Shown: positions 56,998-64,000 of the stretch, piece by piece
How the letters are laid out: each line of letters begins with the position of its first letter
Numbering within the stretch: position 1 is the first letter of the stretch
Assembly: GCA_022497145.1 (NCBI GenBank)
Contig: MU385900.1
Coordinates: 1 to 64,000, forward strand
Source: Rostrohypoxylon terebratum
Lineage: Eukaryota > Ascomycota > Sordariomycetes > Xylariales > Hypoxylaceae
Length of the DNA stretch: 64,000 nucleotides
Direction: 5' to 3'
Made by a program: the position numbers and the translations under genes
The notes under the pieces: generated by a model
Seen by the model: only the letters and a program-made list of their open reading frames with translations
Databases searched by the model: none
What the model was told of the DNA's origin: nothing

Positions 56998-59110
56998 TCA
57001 TGTATGCCCAGGCTGACCCGTCGATTGTGCCGGATCTGCGCCCGGGTTTGGCGAGTGTGGCGAATGTGGTGATACATAGCTTGTCTGTGGAGATGCGTGG
57101 CTGACCTGAGTACTGTCAAGCATGTGCGGATCGTATGTCGTTGACCCGGGCAATTCTGTCGGTGTATTTCCAACAGCAGGTAACTCAGTACTGTACTGTT
57201 GCCCGTACGGCTGCATATATTGTTGTTGAGGATATTGTACGGGATACGGTTGCGGGTAAGGTTGTGGATATTGTGAGTATTGCTGGTTGCTCATTAGGGC
57301 GGATGGCTGTCCCGAAATCGTAGATGCATCTGTCATCCCAGGAGAGGTGGGATTCTTAACAGGCGCGTAGTATCCTTGTTCTGGTGTGGAGTGAGCCGCC
57401 GCGTTAGGTGGTGCTTCGTCGGCGGCGGCTGCTTTGCGACGACGCATGAAGAAGAAGAAGCCTAACGCAGCAATGGCTCCTGCACCCGCAACACCAACAC
57501 CTGCACCGATTCCGGCCTTTGCCCCTGACGAAAGACCAGTCGAACTAGCCGTAGCCGTTTCAATATTCGCTGCAGCCGTTGTTGTACTCGGAGCGCTCAC
57601 GTTAGAAGAACTGCTTGCTTCTTCAGGTGTAAGAGGTGTCCATGATCCGGACCAGGATTCTTTCCAGTCGTTCGTGCTGGCTTTGACCGAACCTCCAGTA
57701 GCAAGCTCGACTACGTTTGCAGATGGGATGTTAGGACCAGGCGCTTGCGCAAGCCACCATGACTTAGTACCCCAGTCGGCACCAACGAATGCATCCTGCA
57801 AAAAGGCGCGGCCAAGCGTGTACGCCTTGGAATGTCCGGTATAGCAAGGGAAGTATTGAGTGGGTTGCTCAACCAGAGGCGCAGTTAGTGTGAGATTCAA
57901 GTGTCGGAAGGGAACCGAAATGGAAACATTTTTGGTGTTTGAGTCGCCGATGAAAGTAAATTCTAGCACCGAGGCCGAGTTGATGATATGCGAGTATTTT
58001 ACATCACCGGTGTTCCAGTAATATAGGCCAAGGTCTTCATTGTACGTGACCGGTAGATTCTTCGCAATAGCATCACAGGTGGACTTGGGAAGTGACAAGT
58101 AGGGGGAGCAACCGTCCACAGAAACCTGGAGGCCACCAGAAGTTATAGATGAATTGCCAGATGATACTTGAGCAGGGTTAGCGTTCATTTGTCTGGAGTA
58201 TCGGATCAGGAGTTTTGAGGTAATTCAGAAACGATCCTTTCATCATTGATAGGATACCGACTCCTCGAGACAAGCCAGGAAGGGAATGATACTTACGAAG
58301 ACCGCCCAATGAGTCGAATTCCCAAGGGGAAGAGCCATCGATCACCTTAATACTTATGTCTTTCAAGGTGATACCTTTCGTATAATCGTCCTGGTACGAG
58401 AGGATGTCTCCCACAATCCGATTCTGATCATAGCCGCCAAAATAGAACGATCCGGGCATTTTAGGGTTCACCGAGCCGATGTGCATGCCGAACGAGTTGG
58501 ACGCGGTCGTGTTATGCGCCCATAAATATCCCGGAATAACACTCGCGTTGATCAGCGGTCCAAAGCTATTCGAGAAGGACTGGTTCACCGTGCCAGGTGC
58601 TCCTATACCTAAACAGCCCACGGACAAAGGATACCACTGACCATTCGGATATGCCATGTACGATTCTTTAATCAAGGATAGAGAAACATTTGGTATTGTT
58701 GCTCCACCAAATTTCATGTTATCGACCCACGAATTCGTCAGTTGGCCAAGAACATCCACACCTGACATATAATTAGGACCGGACTGGTACTGGATGTATC
58801 CAGTAGAACCAGTAGCATCTACTTGCGATTGGGCGTCGTTGTAAAGGCCAGCTTGGTTGGCATAACATGCTGTTCTGTTCTGGTTGCAGTAATCGGTAGT
58901 GAGAAGGAAAGTCTGATATTCTCGTCCTGGAAATAGCGCTATCGTCTGATCCTCGCCCAAAGTCACCTCCACCGCCGGCCACGGGCCGTCCGGACCAAAT
59001 GTCGAATCAGACCATGTTGCAGCAATCGGCGCCGTAGAAGCACTGATAGGCCTGAAGATGGCTAAATATGAAATGAGTGAAATAGGCAAAGACAGAGGAG
59101 AGATAGCCAT
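56998..59110 (-). CDS. aspartic-protease-like membrane protein without catalytic motifs
   Basis: Two exons on the minus strand, 59110-58297 and 58166-56998. The intron (GTAAGT...GCTAACCCTGCTCAAG) keeps the frame, giving 660 aa. A signal peptide lies near residues 1-25. The pepsin-like ectodomain is recognisable from WPAVEVTLGEDQ, LSVGCLGIG, GSFYFGGYDQNRIVGD and the second-lobe VDGCSPYLSLPKSTCDAI. The expected DTG motifs are absent: the first site reads TIALFPGREYQTFLL and the second DGCSPY. It is therefore probably not a peptidase. A Ser/Thr linker leads to one membrane helix (about 489-512), then RRRK and a Tyr/Gln/Pro-rich cytoplasmic tail (repeated QPYPQPYP-like). This layout suggests a surface sensor or adhesin rather than an enzyme; that is inference. 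Confidence 0.82.
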
Positions 59111-60681
59111 GATTACAGGCAGCACACGAAGGTGCGATGCGAATCACGCACAGTTTTGCGAGTCAGTGCGAGACGACACTCGACGTCGAGATCAAAAGAA
59201 GGAAAGAAGGAAAGATTTGATCAGCGTCAGAGAAAGAATGCGAGAGGCGAATACTAGTGTAGATAGCTAGGTATGACCCGCTGCTATACCGATACTTACT
59301 AGATACATGGTAGAGGGTCGCGGGTCGCGACTAGGGACACGATCCGCCTTGTATGTGCGATACGCTTGTACAATACATCCATGGCAGGTCGTATATTCGG
59401 TAGCGTAGGACTGTAGAGCGCTTACAGAGAGCCACTGACAGTCTGATGGAGAGCTGCCGCTGGGTCGCTAAGCCAGACGAAAACCAAATTCAGGAGATGA
59501 GGCTGTGGATCGTGAGACTTGCCAGGGTCACATCCCACTAATTTTACATAGTACCAATGTACGGTCTTTGGAGGATCCCAATGCTGGTCCCCTAGACCAG
59601 ACTTGGCAAAGACCTTCATCAGCTTTGGAGTCTTTCGACCAGCCTAATCGCGTCAATGAAGCCCTTGAAAACCTACTCGACAAGAGGTTTGCTGCGCCTC
59701 TCTGTTCGCGGTGGGTGGGCCCAAATTTGGATATCGCGCGAGAGTGATTTTCCTGAGATCTCCTCACCTCGAGAATCAAGACTTTTAAGGCTGAGGTGAC
59801 TCTGTGGAGAGAGGAGATAAGGTTGATGCGCTTGACATTTCCGAGTTAGAACCGTGTGAAAGTATGCTGTATGCCACGACGAATTCGTTGACTTCCAGGT
59901 TGAATAGCTTACCTAGGTCCTCTAGTCCTACCTACATAATAGAGGTAGTATTTAGACCTTCGGTATTTGACGTTACATACCTAGTATCTAGTAGGTAGGT
60001 ATGGACCAGGTTTAGGCTGACAGGTTGGATTTGGATTTGCGGGTTTGTGGACTTTTTTTTTATTTTATTTTTTCCCCTCGAGTCTTTGACCTCTTCTGAA
60101 GCTCCCAATATCCACTCACACATGGTCTGAGACGCCGCGTCTTAAGCCCTATCAGGCTTAGTTTGTTGATGATACCATCACCTTTAACAACGCGCTACAT
60201 GGATACCGTATGTGGTTACTGGTAGTTTGATCACTAACACACTGTTCCTATGTAGTAGTTGCAGTGTCAAGATGGAGGCTCTACCTAGTACGTAGCGTAC
60301 ACGGTGCATACTAGGTGGGCAGGTCTTGATCTCGGTGGTTGAAGCATTCATTATACTACATGCTATAGTAGTACTACTGCGTAGTCAGCGAGCTGCAAGT
60401 AACTGCATAGCGGATTGGGAGGGATCGAAGATTAAATTATGACAGTACTAGGTGAGACGGACTCTGGTTTCATATTGAGGCTCGAAGAGAAGAGAAAGTC
60501 GCTGTAGCCGAAATCTACCGATTACATTTGGCGGTCGTGTATTAATTATTCGCTGGTAATGGTAGCATAGTATTGTACATAATAGTACTAATAAGTAGGT
60601 CGATCTGCCGCTCATATGCAACCTTGGAAATCCTTTGAGAGAGTGAGACTTTATGCGAAATACTTTCGACGTCCTCTTGTG

Positions 60682-60709
60682 TTGAGTCTTGAGTCTTGAG
60701 TCTTGAGTC
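60682..60709. repeat. tandem heptamer TTGAGTC x4
   Basis: Four exact copies of a 7-nt unit. Confidence 0.9.
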
Positions 60710-61248
60710 TTGCAGGTGACCTACAGTCTACTACGTTGTACTGTACTGAATCCTGATAATAATAAATCCGGGATACCCCAGCGGCCCCCAACCCCAGCCC
60801 TGGAATGTCACGGCAGATTGGGGGCCAAAATTCGAATAGTGTGTATTATAGTGTACATCGTACTTCGTACAATACATGAGAGAAATAGTATGATGAATAA
60901 TAGGATGCTAATTAATTAATTTCAAGACAACTAAACAGTTTTCATATGAATAATGGAATAATTCAAGTTTTCAGATAAACACTTCCCGGTTGCTGGACTT
61001 TAAAGTTGAAAGGATTCAAGGTTGTTTCAGTGAAGAGGTTACTACTAACTTACTAGTTATTAGCTTGTAACTTCCCAAGACAAGCTTAAAAGTAAAAAGG
61101 TTTAAGGGCTCTAAGGGATGAGTAAAAGGATCGAAGTATATTACTATACCAGGATCAAGTATATTAAGATACGTACGTACAAACCTACTACTAGTGTAGG
61201 TAAGTACCTACTATTAGGCTGCCAGCCGTATCCATTACAACGTAGTAG

Positions 61249-61269
61249 CTACATAGTAGTACTATGTAG
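61249..61269. repeat. 10-bp perfect inverted repeat with 1-nt centre
   Basis: CTACATAGTA-G-TACTATGTAG is a perfect palindrome in an AT-rich gap. Confidence 0.85.
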
Positions 61270-61514
61270 TATGTAGGTACATATTCTTATACAAGCCCCA
61301 CCTAACAAGCGCTAGGCAATAAGGTTGGCAGTTTGGTCATTATTATGGCAGCTGTCCGGCAGTCTGGCACGTTCGATAAGCAGTAAACCACGTGTGCTTT
61401 CCCAAGTGTTGTGTTGCTTAACTTAATACTTTCGGCCTATTCGGAACAATGAAACACCAACCAGCGAAACACTAAACCACTAAACCCGCTAAACCGCTGA
61501 ACGTTGAGCGCTGG

Positions 61515-61538
61515 ACCTGAACCTGAACCTGAACCTGA
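61515..61538. repeat. tandem hexamer ACCTGA x4
   Basis: Four exact copies, with a degenerate fifth (ACCGGA). Confidence 0.9.
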
Positions 61539-61876
61539 ACCGGAACACTATCATCAGTCTGAGCCACGATACGATGCGTACGTAGGCAAATGCATCTTGT
61601 TTTGTTTTTTCCAACATCACTTCGTGAATATATCCTCTCACCTATCACTTCACCTACTACCTGAGTGATTTTTTTTTCTCAAGTGAATGAATGTCTTGAG
61701 GTTCTTTTTTTCTCTTTCCTAATGAGTGCTGTCTCATCCTTTAGTTGGTATTGGTATTGATTCCTTTTCCTTGGCGGATCCTGACCCGTTCAACTTCCTT
61801 TCTTAGTCGAAAGTCGGTTTCGGTCCTCAATCGTTGAATCCTCGATTTTCTACCACCCCCCAAAAAACCACACAAT

Positions 61877-63194
61877 ATGGCACCTCTCTGGGGATCGTCA
61901 TGGTCCTCTACATGGGGTTCTCTATCTGGTTATAGCGCCGTTCAAAATGGCGAGCAGAGTGCCGCGACAAGTTCTGCTGCCGATTCATCCCACCTTAAAC
62001 CGAGCATCGGCCAGATTTTGATGTCGAAGAGAGTACGATATACCGTCATTTCGTTCGCCACCTTTGGTCTATTCTTCCTCGCCTTCCGAAACTACGATCG
62101 TTTGCCGTCCATCGAGAGCTTTCGAGGAAACACTGCCGCCGGCGCCAACTGCCCTCCCGCCGTCGTACCATCCTTCGAAGATGCGCAAGTCAATTGGTCG
62201 CAGTTCGCCTACACTCAATATGTCACTAATGCTGCATATCTATGTAACTCCGTGATGATCTTCGAGACTTTGTCCCGCCTGGGCAGCAAGGCCGACCGTG
62301 TTATGATGTATCCCGAGACTATGATGGACCCCGCAGAGACGAACCCGTCGTCGGAAGAGGCTAGGTTGATTGTCAAGGCCCGGGACGAGTATAAGGTTAA
62401 GCTAGTACCGGTTTCCGTTCAGCGAAGGGCTGGCGGCGATGGTGAGTTCACTTGATCACCTGTACCCCCCTCTGCTGTCTCTCTGTTTCTAACTCCTGCC
62501 AGCTACCTGGGCCGAATCCTTCACCAAGCTTCTTGCCTTCAACCAAACCCAGTATAAACGTGTCCTGAATGTAGATTCGGACGCTACTATTCTTCAGACT
62601 ATGGACGAATTGTTCCTGATGCCGCCGTGTCCCGTTGCCATGCCTCGCGCCTACTGGTTATTCCCAGACAACAAGATATTGTCATCCCAACTAATGCTAG
62701 TCCAGCCGAGCGCTGTTGAGTTTGACAGGATAATGAAGAAGATGGAGACGGCTGGGCGCAACGACTACGACATGGAGATTGTGAATCAGTTATATATCGA
62801 TACTGCCATGATCCTTCCTCACCGTCCCTACGACTTATTGACAGGCGAGTTCCGGGGAGACAACCACGTGAACTACCTCGGCACTGATAGAGAAGAATGG
62901 GACCCTGTCGCTATTTTCAATGAGGCCAAATTCCTCCACTTTTCTGACTGGCCTGTGCCGAAACCGTGGATCTCGATGTCCGATTCGATGCGGCAAGATA
63001 AGCAGCCTAAGTGCGTGGAGAAGAATGGCCAAGAGGACTGCTCCGCCCGAGAATTGTGGAATGGGTTCTATAATGATTTCGCACAAAGGCGCTCAGTAAG
63101 TATATCCCATTCTCAATGAATCGCACTACGGGAACCATGATACTAATGCAATGACTAGACTGTGTGTAGCACCCGGAAGAAGGGAAAGCGATGA
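61877..63194 (+). CDS. Golgi-type glycosyltransferase (GT8/GNT1-like)
   Basis: Three exons, 61877-62441, 62503-63095 and 63159-63194, close in frame to 397 aa. It is a type II membrane protein: a cytoplasmic tail of about 52 residues, then a transmembrane helix at 53-70 (VRYTVISFATFGLFFLAF). The lumenal domain has YTQYVTNAAYLCNSVMIFETLSRLGSKADRVMMYP, WAESFTKLLAFNQTQYKRVLNVDSDATI with the metal- and nucleotide-sugar-binding DxD at 213-215, and AYWLFPDNKILSSQLMLVQPS. It ends with FLHFSDWPVPKPW. This pattern matches fungal GT8 proteins annotated as glucose or N-acetylglucosamine transferases related to Gnt1. The donor and acceptor sugars cannot be told from sequence. The last exon encodes only 11 residues. 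Confidence 0.9.
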
Positions 63195-64000
63195 GTTAGT
63201 CGCATCGGCGAAGGTTCGATTGGTTAAGGTAATTTTTTGGCAATGAAAAAAAAATATTGAATTGTATTTTACGTGGCACGATATGTTCTAGATACCAGCA
63301 TTGACGGGGGTGTCTTTGCGTCTCCAGTTGAGAGTGTTAATATATTAGCAGTGTACTGAGTACTGGCCTTGCTATTCTTCGCGTGGTTTTTGCTCCAGTA
63401 GATCGTTCCAAGGACACTGAGCAAATGTAAATCAACAATCACTAATATCTAGCTATGCTCTAAGAACCCCAATATGGCTCTAAATCTGTCACCAAGCAAT
63501 AGAAACTGACCCCATATCCAGCCACATCGTCTTAGCGACCTCAGCACACCAAGGGAACAGACATGTCTAGCTATAGCTTCTCATCATCGAGTCGTAGTCC
63601 AATCATGAACATAGATGTCATTACGTTACCAATACGGTATTCACGTGTTCATCTATATTTTGCCTGACGCTTCACCATCTTTCCAAGACCTAAGTTATTT
63701 CACACCACCCTACCGACCAAATATACAAATATAGGCCGCTCGTCTACTACCAAGTACCTAGGGCCCAGGTAGTGTCATCCAGCCCATGTAGCGCACTACT
63801 CTACTCGTTTTAGGATGTTAGTTGATACCTAAACAATAGCGTGGCCCCATCGAGTTTGATTCTAGGAGTGTACTCAGTATATAACCGGTAACGCAAACCA
63901 CAAAATTTCTTCCACTTCCCTTGAGCTCTTGATATTCGACCTATAAAACGACATACTGTATATAGGCAAGAAAGTTTGTAACTCTTAGCTACCGGTATAC
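63195..64000. other. 3' flank and window end
   Basis: No gene recognised. A TACCTAGGGCCCAGGTA near-palindrome lies at about 63756-63772. Confidence 0.4.

Larger units (their letters stand above)
59111..61876. other. 2.8-kb gene-poor region
   Basis: No gene recognised. It holds two tandem microsatellites (60682-60709 and 61515-61538) and a 10-bp inverted repeat (61249-61269). The right end is a T/C-rich promoter of the glycosyltransferase gene. Confidence 0.45.

Noticed and set aside
60682..61538. Short tandem repeats as a CRISPR-like or telomeric array
   Set aside because: Units are 6-7 nt with four copies and no spacers, and do not match TTAGGG. Ordinary microsatellites.

Overview
The window is nuclear DNA of a filamentous ascomycete (Pezizomycotina). 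Genes are split by short introns, mostly about 50-120 nt, with GTAAGT/GTATGT-like donors and CTAAC branch sites. The gene set includes Iml2, Cid2, a class II hydrophobin, a rhodopsin/PTH11-type receptor, a HeLo-NACHT NLR and a UstYa-like protein. The families and the many CCTAGG/GGTACC motifs between genes suggest Sordariomycetes, perhaps Xylariales; that placement is an inference.

Layout. 1-8 kb is an accessory region: a UstYa/DUF3328-like exon, a fragment of the N-terminal region of a fungal kinase-type protein, a tRNA 3' fragment, a broken HeLo-NACHT NLR and a secreted protein of unknown function. 8.6-19.3 kb is mostly conserved: a DUF6914 protein, an Mpv17/PMP22 protein, phosphoglycerate kinase, the proteasome subunit Sem1 and Iml2. 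21-33 kb holds a GC-rich secreted beta-propeller (SMP-30-like), a D-2-hydroxyacid dehydrogenase, TFIIB, a single-pass membrane protein and a mitochondrial family III CoA-transferase. 33-35.3 kb has a PHD-finger protein and an intron-containing tRNA-Arg(CCG). 35.8-38.9 kb is a second decayed patch, with a 2EXR-family remnant and a large F-box-like gene broken by two frame changes. 40-46.6 kb is housekeeping again: the NatA subunit Naa15, Cid2 and the proteasome ATPase Rpt5. 46.6-64 kb is gene-poor: a class II hydrophobin, a seven-helix PTH11-like receptor, a Ser/Thr-rich GPI-type wall protein, a membrane-anchored aspartic-protease-like protein that appears to lack its catalytic residues, and a GT8-type Golgi glycosyltransferase.

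The genes do not form one pathway. Conserved single-copy genes (glycolysis, proteasome, general transcription, N-terminal acetylation) are interleaved with two patches of decaying fungal-specific families and with surface or secreted proteins. Intron-exon structures were worked out by eye from frame continuity and splice motifs. Where the frame closed exactly, boundaries are given to the base. The most unusual non-coding signal is a 13-bp palindromic element, CCTAGG-N-CCTAGG with N = A or T, found at five separate intergenic sites, together with related longer perfect inverted repeats. I did not find a convincing new multi-gene system.
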